Shown here: positions 6,304 through 11,737 of the stretch, piece after piece
How positions within the stretch are numbered: position 1 is the first letter of the stretch
How the letters are laid out: each line of letters begins with the position of its first letter
From: DATGKK01 sp035294725
Lineage (GTDB): Bacteria; Actinomycetota; Acidimicrobiia; Acidimicrobiales; Bog-793
Assembly (NCBI GenBank): GCA_035294725.1
Contig: DATGKK010000030.1
Location: 1 to 11,737 of the forward strand
Reading direction: 5' to 3'
DNA length: 11,737 nucleotides
Notes under the pieces: model-generated
Databases searched by the model: none
What the model saw: only the letters and a program-made list of their open reading frames with translations
What the model was told of the DNA's origin: nothing
Program-made: the position numbers and the translations under genes

Positions 6304-6689
6304 GCCCTCCTCGTGTCGCTGCCGTCCTCTGACCCGTGCGCGTCGACGAGGGCGTCGAGGATGCGGGTCGAGAGGTCGGAGGAGAGAGCAAGATCGGCGT
6401 CGAGGGCGGCGCCGGCCCCGGTGCTCTCGCCCGGTCCGGCGGCGACCGCGGTGCCGTGGACGGTGAGGGCGGCGCCGTCAGCCTCGAAGCAGATCTCGAG
6501 GTAGCTCGTCGGGCGACCCTCGACGAGCGTCAGGCAGAGCTCGTCGATCGCGAGGCGGAGGTCGGAGATCTCGTCGTAGCTGAAGTCGAGGCGGCTCGCG
6601 ACCGCGGCGCCGGTGATCCTCGCGAGGGCCAGCCACTCGACGGTGGCCGGCAGCCTGAGCTCGATCCGCTCGGCGCGCTCGCCGCTCAC
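6264..6689 (-). CDS. Anti-sigma factor of the RsbW type with degenerate ATPase motifs
   Basis: A 141-residue protein, expected to hold the sigma factor inactive until the STAS protein binds it. It begins like RsbW-family proteins (RIELRLPATVEWLALARITGAAVASRL), followed by DLRLAIDELCLTLVEG, which aligns with the N-box. There Glu50 is kept, but the position of the usual magnesium-binding Asn is Thr54. The DxGxG segment is not recognisable (ALTVHGTAVAAG instead). The C-terminal helix STRILDALVDAHG and the strand ending AWLRKQR resemble the end of the fold. The start GTG (6689-6687) overlaps the STAS stop in a GTGA. Neighbours make the anti-sigma role convincing; kinase activity is doubtful, so the STAS protein may be phosphorylated by another protein, such as that at 4468-5487. 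Confidence 0.82.
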   Translation of the reverse strand: MSGERAERIELRLPATVEWLALARITGAAVASRLDFSYDEISDLRLAIDELCLTLVEGRPTSYLEICFEADGAALTVHGTAVAAGPGESTGAGAALDADLALSSDLSTRILDALVDAHGSEDGSDTRRAWLRKQRSRQTTT

Positions 6690-7030
6690 TCGGCCACCGC
6701 CGCATCCACTGTCTCGAAGATCGAGAACACCTCGACGAGGCCCGTGATCTCGAGGACCTTGGCGACACTCCGGCCCGTGACGACGAGGCGGAGGTCGCCC
6801 CCCTCGCTGCGGAGCCGCTTCACGCCGGAGACGAGCACGCCGAGGGCGGTGGAGTCAAGGAAGCTCACCTCGCTCAGGTCGACGACCACGGTCCGCGGAG
6901 CATCTGTGGTCGCGGCGAGGAGTCGCTCGCGCAGCTCGGGCGCGGTCGAGACGTCGATCTCACCTCGGATGGCGAGGACGGTGACGGCCTCGCCGACGCT
7001 CCGTTCGGCGATCTCGAACACCTCTTCCAT
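6686..7030 (-). CDS. STAS-domain anti-anti-sigma factor (RsbV/SpoIIAA-like)
   Basis: A 114-residue single-domain protein and the switch component of the circuit. It shows the family layout: VTVLAIRGEIDVSTAPELRE (16-35), a central strand VVVDLSEVSFLDSTALGVL (48-66), and a C-terminal LEITGL/VFSIFET segment. Ser60 in FLDSTALG is the expected phosphorylation site: phosphorylated it is inactive, dephosphorylated it binds the anti-sigma factor. ATG 7030 is chosen because AAGGAGGA lies about 7-8 bases upstream; the open frame reaches further upstream, but that part is Arg-rich and does not resemble the family. It is first of three overlapping genes ending with the sigma factor. The PP2C protein at 1318-2541 is the obvious candidate phosphatase. 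Confidence 0.95.
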   Translation of the reverse strand: MEEVFEIAERSVGEAVTVLAIRGEIDVSTAPELRERLLAATTDAPRTVVVDLSEVSFLDSTALGVLVSGVKRLRSEGGDLRLVVTGRSVAKVLEITGLVEVFSIFETVDAAVAE

Positions 7031-7140
7031 CGGATCGGTCCTCCTTGGAGTCTTGTCGGGGCGGCCGTGGGCGGTCCGGACGGCGGCGGCCCGGGAGAGC
7101 GTGGTAGGCGAAACGAGGGTGCCGACACCATCACCGTAAC

Positions 7141-7172
7141 CGAGCGCGCCTCGAAGCCTCGACGCGCGCTCG
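7141..7172. repeat. 32-base near-perfect palindrome
   Basis: CGAGCGCGC (7141-7149) and GCGCGCTCG (7164-7172) are exact inverted complements. Inside, one mismatched C/C pair is followed by TCGA (7151-7154) and TCGA (7159-7162), with a 4-base centre. It lies in the 241-base gap between the small membrane protein and the STAS gene, about 111 bases before the STAS start. It may terminate the upstream gene's transcript or serve as an operator. No U tract follows on either strand. Confidence 0.45.
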
Positions 7173-7271
7173 AATCTCACTGGCCCGGCCGAGGCCGTCG
7201 AGCAGGGACGGCTGGTATCGCCGCTGCCGGCGGTTGGCTCGGTGCCCCCTCTTGGGTCTGTCTCGGCTGGC

Positions 7272-7427
7272 TTACCAGTGGTACCAGCGGTGGTTGGCTC
7301 CGGCGACGAGAAAGCCGATGAGCCAGATCACAAGGGCGATGACGGCGAGGATCCACAGGACGTGCACGGCGAAGCCGAGACCGCCCAGGATCAGCGCCAG
7401 CAAGAGGAATGCGATGATGAGAGCCAC
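7272..7427 (-). CDS. Short 'hydrophobic protein' of actinobacteria, stress-regulated membrane peptide
   Basis: A 51-residue peptide with two close hydrophobic stretches (about residues 2-20 and 23-42) and a polar aromatic end, ANHRWYHW. The layout LLLALILGGLGFAVHVLWILAVIALVIWLIGF followed by RWYxW is that of short actinobacterial membrane proteins usually annotated only as 'hydrophobic protein'. Function is unknown; two membrane-crossing helices forming a hairpin are likely. The start GTG 7427-7425 has GGAAAGGA about 5 bases upstream, and a near-perfect SigB/SigF promoter lies about 50 bases upstream. This makes it the clearest candidate target of the sigma factor encoded downstream. The frame is open further upstream, but that part has no family resemblance and spans the promoter. 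Confidence 0.82.
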   Translation of the reverse strand: MALIIAFLLLALILGGLGFAVHVLWILAVIALVIWLIGFLVAGANHRWYHW

Positions 7428-7476
7428 GATCGTCCTTTCCGTGCCGGGCCCGCTGCCCGGGGGAGGCGGGGTGGCC

Positions 7477-7504
7477 ATACCCCCGGCCCCGGCCGGACGA
7501 AACC
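7477..7504 (-). promoter_or_regulatory. SigB/SigF-type promoter of the small membrane protein gene
   Basis: Read on the minus strand: GGTTT (7504-7500), a 17-base spacer (7499-7483), then GGGTAT (7482-7477). This is the consensus known for SigB of Bacillus and SigF of mycobacteria (GGTTT-N15-17-GGGTA). The predicted transcript start is near 7469, giving a leader of about 42 bases to GTG 7427. It lies wholly within the gap after tyrS. Confidence 0.72.
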
Positions 7505-7579
7505 ACCCGGGCGAAGCCGCTCGATCGCGCCTGGTCGGCCCGGCGGCTGCCGTGCCCTGAACGCCGAGTTCGCGTTGGT

Positions 7580-8797
7580 TCAGCCCGGCAGGTCCGTGGC
7601 AGCGCGGTGGCGGACCTCGAGGAACCGCCGCTTGCCGACCCGGACGATCGCTCCCTCCCGGGGCACCTCGTCGCCGGCGAGAGCCCGCTCGCCGTCGACC
7701 GAGATGCTCCCGGCCGCGAGCAGCCGCCGGATCTCGTTCCGGCTCGTGCCCGCGAGGCCGGCGACAAGGACGTCGAACAGCGTGGCATCCTCCCCGACCG
7801 TCACCACCGGGACGTTGCGGGGCAGCTCGTGCCGGGAGAACGTGCCCGTGAACCACTCGTCCTCTGCCCGCGCAACCTGTTCGCCGTGATAGCGGGCGAC
7901 GAGCTCGCGAGCAAGGAAGCGCTTGGCCTCCATGGGATGCAGGCTGCGGTCCTCGAGGCCCGCTCTCACCTCCTCCACCCTTGGGGTCGGCACCGCCGTG
8001 TAGACCTCGAGGTAGGGCACGATGAGGTGGTCGGGGATCGACATCGCGCGCCCGAACTTGTCCCGAGGTGAGTGGGCGAGCGCGATGTAGTTGCCGATGC
8101 TCTTGCTCTGCTTCTCGCCGCCGTCGATGCCCGGCGTGATCCTCGTCGTGATGACGACCTGCGGGTCCTGCCCGAGGCGGGACTGGTAGTGGCGCCCCAT
8201 CATCTCGTTGAAGAGCTGGTCCGTCCCGACGATGGTGAGGTCGGAGCCGAGCATGTAGGAGTCGTAGCCCTGCAGGACCGGGTAGAGGAATTCATGCATG
8301 TGGATCTCGGCGCCCTCGGCGATGCGGCGCTGGAACATGTCGCGCGAGACGAGGCGGCCGTGGGTGACGAGCGAGAGCAGGGGCATGAGCTCACCGACGG
8401 TCATCGACTCCCACCACTCTGAGTTCCGGCGGATCTCGAAGACGCCGGGGTCAGTGCGCAACACGGCAGCGACCTGATCGATGAAGGCTGCCGCGTTCGC
8501 CTCGATCTCGGCGGCCGGGATCACGGGCCGGCTCTCGGAGCGCCCGGTGGGGTCGCCGACACGGGTGGTGAAGTCCCCGATGAGGAAGATGACGACGTGG
8601 CCCGCCTCCTGCATCTCGCGCATCATCCAGAGGTTGACGGCGTGGCCGATGTGGAGAAAGGGGGCGGTGACGTCGACGCCGTACTTGATGCGCAGCTTCC
8701 GGCCGGAACGCAGCTTCGTCTTCAGCTCCTCCAGGGTGACGATCTCGTCCGTCGTGCGGGCGAAGGAAGCGAGGAGGTCGTCGGTCGCTCCGGGCAT
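7580..8797 (-). CDS. tyrS: Tyrosyl-tRNA synthetase
   Basis: A 405-residue class I aminoacyl-tRNA synthetase that charges tRNA-Tyr in the cytoplasm. The Rossmann catalytic core carries the HIGH motif as HIGH at 49-52 (in APFLHIGHAVNL). The tyrosine/tRNA pocket region includes GSDLTIVGTDQLFN. The KMSKS loop reads KQSKS at 229-233 (GGEKQSKSIGN). A C-terminal S4 RNA-binding domain occupies about residues 335-398 (TSRNEIRRLLAAGSISVDGE...). Length and order fit the shorter TyrZ/TyrS2-like group of bacterial enzymes. The start ATG 8797 has AGGA about 9 bases upstream. It follows the F420-type oxidoreductase gene by 52 bases, a gap that carries two 12-bp direct repeats. No T-box or similar element was recognised. 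Confidence 0.95.
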   Translation of the reverse strand: MPGATDDLLASFARTTDEIVTLEELKTKLRSGRKLRIKYGVDVTAPFLHIGHAVNLWMMREMQEAGHVVIFLIGDFTTRVGDPTGRSESRPVIPAAEIEANAAAFIDQVAAVLRTDPGVFEIRRNSEWWESMTVGELMPLLSLVTHGRLVSRDMFQRRIAEGAEIHMHEFLYPVLQGYDSYMLGSDLTIVGTDQLFNEMMGRHYQSRLGQDPQVVITTRITPGIDGGEKQSKSIGNYIALAHSPRDKFGRAMSIPDHLIVPYLEVYTAVPTPRVEEVRAGLEDRSLHPMEAKRFLARELVARYHGEQVARAEDEWFTGTFSRHELPRNVPVVTVGEDATLFDVLVAGLAGTSRNEIRRLLAAGSISVDGERALAGDEVPREGAIVRVGKRRFLEVRHRAATDLPG

Positions 8798-8807
8798 GGG
8801 CGGCGAT

Positions 8808-8841
8808 CCTACCTGGGCGGCTCGGCGGGCCTACCTGGGCG
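8808..8841. repeat. Two 12-bp direct repeats upstream of tyrS
   Basis: CCTACCTGGGCG occurs at 8808-8819 and again at 8830-8841, separated by 10 bases, so copies are 22 bases apart (about two helical turns). Both lie in the 52-base gap between the oxidoreductase stop and the tyrS start; the copy nearest tyrS contributes AGGA to its ribosome site. They may be an operator or a local tandem duplication. Confidence 0.5.
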
Positions 8842-8849
8842 ACCGGGCT

Positions 8850-9758
8850 TCACGGCCTTACGGGTGCTGCGACCTCGTGTGCAAAGCGGGCCATCGCGGC
8901 GAAGCGCTCGCCTGCCGACTCCCCGAGCGTGCGGTCCGAGAGCACGAACTCGCTCAGGCCGAGGTCCTGGTAGGCGAGCAGCGCCTCGGTCACCCGGGCC
9001 GGAGTGCCGGCGATGGTGGGCTGGCGGGCCGCCTCGGCGCTCAGTCGCGCCGCCTCGGCCGGGTCGTCGCTCATGCGGACGAGCGCCTGGGCGCTCCGCT
9101 CGATGGTGGCCGGGTCTCGCCCTGCCCGCTCGCAGTGACGGTCGAGCGCCTCGAGCTTTCGAGGCAGGGTCTCGGGCGTTCCCCAGTAGTTCCAGATGTC
9201 CGCATGCCGGGCGGCGATGCCCATGGCGATCTGCTCCCCCGCCACCCCGACGAGAAGTGGCACGTGCTCCTGGACCGGTTTCGGCTCGCACGGGGCGTGC
9301 TCGAGGTGGTACCAGCGGCCGTCGAAGTCGGTCCAGGTCGTCTCGAGGAGGCTGCGGACCACCTGGCAGGCTTCGTCGAGCCGCCCGAGGAGCTCCGGCA
9401 CCTCGGGCAGGGCGATGCCGTAGGCCTCGTGCTCGTTCCGCTGCCAGCCGGCACCGAGACCGAGCACGAGCCGGCCGCCGCTGATGCGGTCGACCGTCGC
9501 CGCCATCTTCGCGAGCACGGCCGGGTGCCGGTAGGTGTTGCCCGTGACGAGGACGCCGAGCCGCACCCGCTCGGTGCGCGCCGCGAGCGCCGCGAGCGTG
9601 GTCCATGCCTCGAGGCGGGGCCCGGTCACGGGCTCGGTCTGCGGCATGAAGTGGTCGGCGAGGTACACGGCGTCGTAGCCGAGCCGCTCCGCCTCGAGCG
9701 CCGTCTCCAGGACATCGGCGTAGGGGCGTTCCGTCGCGATCCACAGGGCGAGGCGCAT
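8850..9758 (-). CDS. LLM-class F420-dependent oxidoreductase (luciferase-like monooxygenase family)
   Basis: A 302-residue cytoplasmic TIM-barrel enzyme of the bacterial luciferase-like superfamily; most actinobacterial members use coenzyme F420 (some FMN) to transfer hydride to unknown substrates. The sequence shows the family opening (MRLALWIATERPYADVLETALEAERLGYDAVYLADHFM), RLGVLVTGNTYRHPAVLAKMAATVDRISGGRLVLGLGAGWQRNEHEAYG in the first half, VPLLVGVAGEQ in the middle, and a C-terminal segment IAGTPARVTEALLAYQDLGLSEF, where the G-T/S-P-x-x-V element is characteristic. ATG 9758 fits the family N-terminus; upstream in-frame sequence is Arg/Pro-rich and overlaps the preceding gene. It starts 11 bases after the anchored protein's stop, so co-transcription is likely. 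Substrate and cofactor are inferred from family only. Confidence 0.9.
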   Translation of the reverse strand: MRLALWIATERPYADVLETALEAERLGYDAVYLADHFMPQTEPVTGPRLEAWTTLAALAARTERVRLGVLVTGNTYRHPAVLAKMAATVDRISGGRLVLGLGAGWQRNEHEAYGIALPEVPELLGRLDEACQVVRSLLETTWTDFDGRWYHLEHAPCEPKPVQEHVPLLVGVAGEQIAMGIAARHADIWNYWGTPETLPRKLEALDRHCERAGRDPATIERSAQALVRMSDDPAEAARLSAEAARQPTIAGTPARVTEALLAYQDLGLSEFVLSDRTLGESAGERFAAMARFAHEVAAPVRP

Positions 9759-9769
9759 GGGTCTTTCTA

Positions 9770-10993
9770 TCAGCGGCCGAGGTCGGCGATGCACGCCGGC
9801 GGGAGGGAGAGCAGTCCCACGCCTGCAGGGACGACGGCCGCCACGCCCGGCGGGATCGAGACGATCGAGGTCACGTCCTCGGCCAGGCCGAGCGGTGTGG
9901 TCGAGGCGAGGAGCTGGCCGGCGAGGTTCGCGCACGCGAGCGTCGACGAGCCGGACACGAGGACCGGACCGCTCGCGAGCCCGCCGCGGGCCAGGTTGAG
10001 CGTCGTGAGGGTTGCAGGGACCGTGCGGGAGAGCGGGCGCTCGAGCGCAAGGTGGGGCGTGAGGGAGAACTGCTCAAGTGTTGCGGTGCCGCCCGACCAC
10101 ACCGCAGCAAGGGCGTCCGTGCGTCCGGCGACGAGCGAGCTGACCTCCGCCGACCCGGGCAGGGCGAGGCTCGAGAGCAGGCGGCCGGCCGGCAACGCCA
10201 CGAGAGCGAGACGGGTCGACGGCTGAGGGGGTGCTGCCGCGCGGGCGAACAGGCTGACGAGAGCGGCCCTCCCCCCGGGGAGTGGGGCGACGTGCTCGAT
10301 GACAAGGCCGGGGAAGGCGGCGAGGGCCGAGAGCCGGCCTGACGAGTTGAGCTCGAGGAGCTGCCGTCCCGTCGAGACGAGCAGGGTCGAGGGCGAGAGG
10401 TGGGCGAGCTCGAGGCCGTAGCCGCGCCCGAGCTCCAGGGTTCGCTCGGGCGCGAGGGTGCGTGGGTCCAGCTCGACGAGGCTGAGGCGGTAGGGGGCCT
10501 CGCTCGCTGGTCCGCTCAGTGACAGGCGAGCACCGCCGAGCCAGACGGCGGTTGGCGTGGCCGCGAGCGAGCTTGCTACCGGCGCAAGGTGGGGAAAGGG
10601 CTGAGAGGTGCCCTCCGGGCGACCGGAGGCGGAGAGGTCGACCACGCGGAGGGCGGACTCCTCAGCACCGCACGCCTCGAGGGCGAGCACCGACCGTCCC
10701 GGGCCGGCCGCGACGGTCGAGAACACCCCCTTTTCGAAAAGGTGGAACGGCCAGCGCCCGATCGCCCTCGGGGCGGGCGAGGGGGAGGCGGTGAGGGGCC
10801 GGGCGCAGGCCGGGCCGGCAACCGGGTGCGTCCCGGCGTTCCGGGGTGTCCTTCCGGTCGCGAGGCGCACGGTGACCCCGGCGGCGGCGGCCGCGGCGAG
10901 CGCGGCGGCGAGGGCGATGGACAGGACATGAGCCCGCCGCCGCGTGCGAGCAGGGCCGTCGCCGGCTCCGGGGGTGCGATGGCGCGCGTTCAC
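9770..10993 (-). CDS. Anchored extracytoplasmic protein, possible beta-propeller, function unknown
   Basis: A 407-residue protein with a basic N-terminus (RTRRRAHV, 16-23) and one Ala-rich hydrophobic segment at about 23-46, so it is probably an N-anchored or secreted protein with its bulk outside the membrane. From about residue 80 onward it shows recurring short beta-strand units ending in patterns like SLVELDPRTLAPERTLELG, TLLVSTGRQLLELNSSGRL and LALVALPAGRLLSSLALPG, typical of a WD/PQQ/NHL-like propeller. No catalytic motif is recognised. GTG 10993-10991 is the probable start, without a clear ribosome site; a weak SigB/SigF-like promoter at 11010-11035 would give a leader of about 10 bases. 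It lies between the Rpf-like gene and the oxidoreductase, same strand. Confidence 0.7.
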   Translation of the reverse strand: MNARHRTPGAGDGPARTRRRAHVLSIALAAALAAAAAAGVTVRLATGRTPRNAGTHPVAGPACARPLTASPSPAPRAIGRWPFHLFEKGVFSTVAAGPGRSVLALEACGAEESALRVVDLSASGRPEGTSQPFPHLAPVASSLAATPTAVWLGGARLSLSGPASEAPYRLSLVELDPRTLAPERTLELGRGYGLELAHLSPSTLLVSTGRQLLELNSSGRLSALAAFPGLVIEHVAPLPGGRAALVSLFARAAAPPQPSTRLALVALPAGRLLSSLALPGSAEVSSLVAGRTDALAAVWSGGTATLEQFSLTPHLALERPLSRTVPATLTTLNLARGGLASGPVLVSGSSTLACANLAGQLLASTTPLGLAEDVTSIVSIPPGVAAVVPAGVGLLSLPPACIADLGR

Positions 10994-11009
10994 GACCGTA
11001 GAGACGACG

Positions 11010-11035
11010 GTACCCGTGCCGGCGTTGCAGGAGAC
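11010..11035 (-). promoter_or_regulatory. Weak SigB/SigF-like promoter candidate before the anchored protein
   Basis: Read on the minus strand: GTCT (11035-11032), a 16-base spacer, then GGGTAC (11015-11010). The -10 element is exact, the -35 element has one mismatch to GTTT. The predicted transcript would start near 11003, about 10 bases before GTG 10993, so translation would be nearly leaderless. Confidence 0.3.
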
Positions 11036-11094
11036 GGCGGGCCGAGCGGCACCGTCCCTCGGAGCTTGCCCTCGCGATCAGGGCTGAGGTCAGC

Positions 11095-11737
11095 TCAGGT
11101 GAGGCCGAGCTCCGCCGCGCACTCGGGCCACTGTGCCCAGCCGGAGCTCGCCTGCAGCTCTTGTGCCGCCCGGTCCTGCACGGCGGGGGGAGCCTGGCTC
11201 GGCAGGCCGGTGAAGCCGAGGCCGTACCACGTGGAGAGCGAGAACTGATAGGCGCCGTAGTAGCCGTTGCCGGTGTCCGCTGAGTAGTTGTCGCCCGACT
11301 CGCAGACGCGAAGCTCGTACCAGATTCCACCGCTCGGTGCCGGAGGGGGCGGCGGTGGAGGAGCTGGCGGCGGGGTGACGACCACCGGTGCGGGCGGCGG
11401 CGCCGGTGGCGTCGGAGCCGCGGCCGGCTTCGTCGCCAGGGCCAGAACCTGGTCGTTGAGTGACAGCCGGGTGGGGCCGAGACGAGAGAGCCCAAGGTCG
11501 ATCCTCCCGCCGTCGAGAAGATCGACCCCGTGCCGACGGGCTGCGCCCCGGGCGTGCTCGGGTCCTCCGCCGAGCCGCGACCCTGCTGCTCGGAAGCGGG
11601 CGGCGGACAGCGCAGGCTGGATGAGGGAGTGACTGCTCGCGTTCGCGAGCAGGGATCTGGGTGAGTGGCTGTTACCGGCGGTGGTGCCGGCGACGGCGCT
11701 CGCTCCGAGTGCCGTGAATGCGGTCAGCGCGATCAAA
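11095..11737 (-). CDS. Secreted Rpf-like transglycosylase (resuscitation-promoting-factor domain), 5' end outside window
   Basis: Secreted peptidoglycan-cleaving enzyme; about 213 residues are visible. The visible start LIALTAFTALGASAVAG looks like the hydrophobic core of a signal peptide, so the real start codon probably lies just beyond base 11737; the TTG at 11736 is unlikely to be it. A variable region of about 80 residues and a Pro/Ala-rich linker (about 103-136) lead to a C-terminal Rpf domain: WYELRVCESGDNYSADTGNGYYGAYQFSLSTW, with the catalytic Glu in CESG (codon 11301-11299). Cys residues in CESG and WPEC could form the usual disulfide. Rpf proteins are lysozyme-like and support regrowth of dormant actinobacteria. 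The anchored protein follows on the same strand 101 bases downstream. Confidence 0.92.
   Translation of the reverse strand, partial: LIALTAFTALGASAVAGTTAGNSHSPRSLLANASSHSLIQPALSAARFRAAGSRLGGGPEHARGAARRHGVDLLDGGRIDLGLSRLGPTRLSLNDQVLALATKPAAAPTPPAPPPAPVVVTPPPAPPPPPPPAPSGGIWYELRVCESGDNYSADTGNGYYGAYQFSLSTWYGLGFTGLPSQAPPAVQDRAAQELQASSGWAQWPECAAELGLT
11633..11652. repeat. 20-base perfect inverted repeat within the Rpf-like gene
   Basis: CTGCTCGCG (11633-11641) and CGCGAGCAG (11644-11652) are exact inverted complements around TT. It lies within the coding sequence of the Rpf-like gene's variable N-terminal region. It may affect mRNA folding or be a protein-binding site, or be chance. Confidence 0.35.

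Noticed and set aside
8099..8113. KQSKS instead of KMSKS in tyrosyl-tRNA synthetase as a sign of inactivation
   Set aside because: Variation at the second position of this loop is common in class I synthetases, and the lysines and serines are kept; the enzyme looks intact.
8481..10226. 581-codon open frame on the plus strand across tyrS, the oxidoreductase and the anchored protein
   Set aside because: It spans three minus-strand genes and has no domain; shadow of GC-rich coding sequence.
11084..11098. Short CTGAG/CTCAG hairpin at the end of the Rpf-like gene as a terminator
   Set aside because: Only 5 bp with no U tract; too weak to call.

Overview
The window is very GC-rich and gene-dense, with many GTG starts and 4-base start/stop overlaps. 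It encodes a resuscitation-promoting-factor-type lytic enzyme, an F420-type luciferase-like oxidoreductase, a fused response regulator/PP2C phosphatase and a short actinobacterial 'hydrophobic protein'. Together these point to a chromosomal segment of an Actinomycetota bacterium. A lineage such as Acidimicrobiia is only a guess. No insertion sequence, phage gene, CRISPR array, tRNA or rRNA was seen.

Layout: (1) 1-618, minus: N-terminal half of a DHA2-type drug-efflux MFS transporter, cut by the window edge. (2) 619-1317: about 700 bases without a convincing gene, holding hairpins and a minus-strand promoter candidate. (3) 1318-5487, plus: a translationally coupled pair (response regulator-PP2C phosphatase and CHASE3 sensor histidine kinase), then a separately promoted protein with an RsbW-like ATPase domain and an unassigned C-terminal domain. 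(4) 5515-7030, minus, tail-to-tail with block 3: an anti-anti-sigma STAS protein, an anti-sigma factor and a SigB/SigF-type sigma factor, in the rsbV-rsbW-sigB order and with overlapping genes. (5) 7272-7427, minus: a 51-residue membrane protein behind a near-perfect SigB/SigF promoter. (6) 7580-11737, minus: tyrS, the F420-type oxidoreductase, an anchored protein that may be a beta-propeller, and an Rpf-like secreted transglycosylase whose 5' end lies outside the window.

How the genes may work together: blocks 3 and 4 supply every part of a partner-switching stress circuit. The kinase would sense a signal and phosphorylate the receiver of the PP2C phosphatase. The phosphatase would dephosphorylate the STAS protein on Ser60, the STAS protein would then bind the anti-sigma factor, and the sigma factor would be released. 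Matches to the SigB/SigF promoter pattern (GTTT, 16-17 bases, GGGTAC or GGGTAT) lie upstream of the extra ATPase-domain gene, upstream of the small membrane protein, and on the minus strand at 1019-1044. A weaker one precedes the anchored protein. The window may therefore carry both the switch and part of its own regulon. The most unusual points are an anti-sigma factor with degenerate ATPase motifs, the ATPase-plus-unknown-domain protein, and a possible sigma-dependent small RNA between the transporter and the kinase operon.
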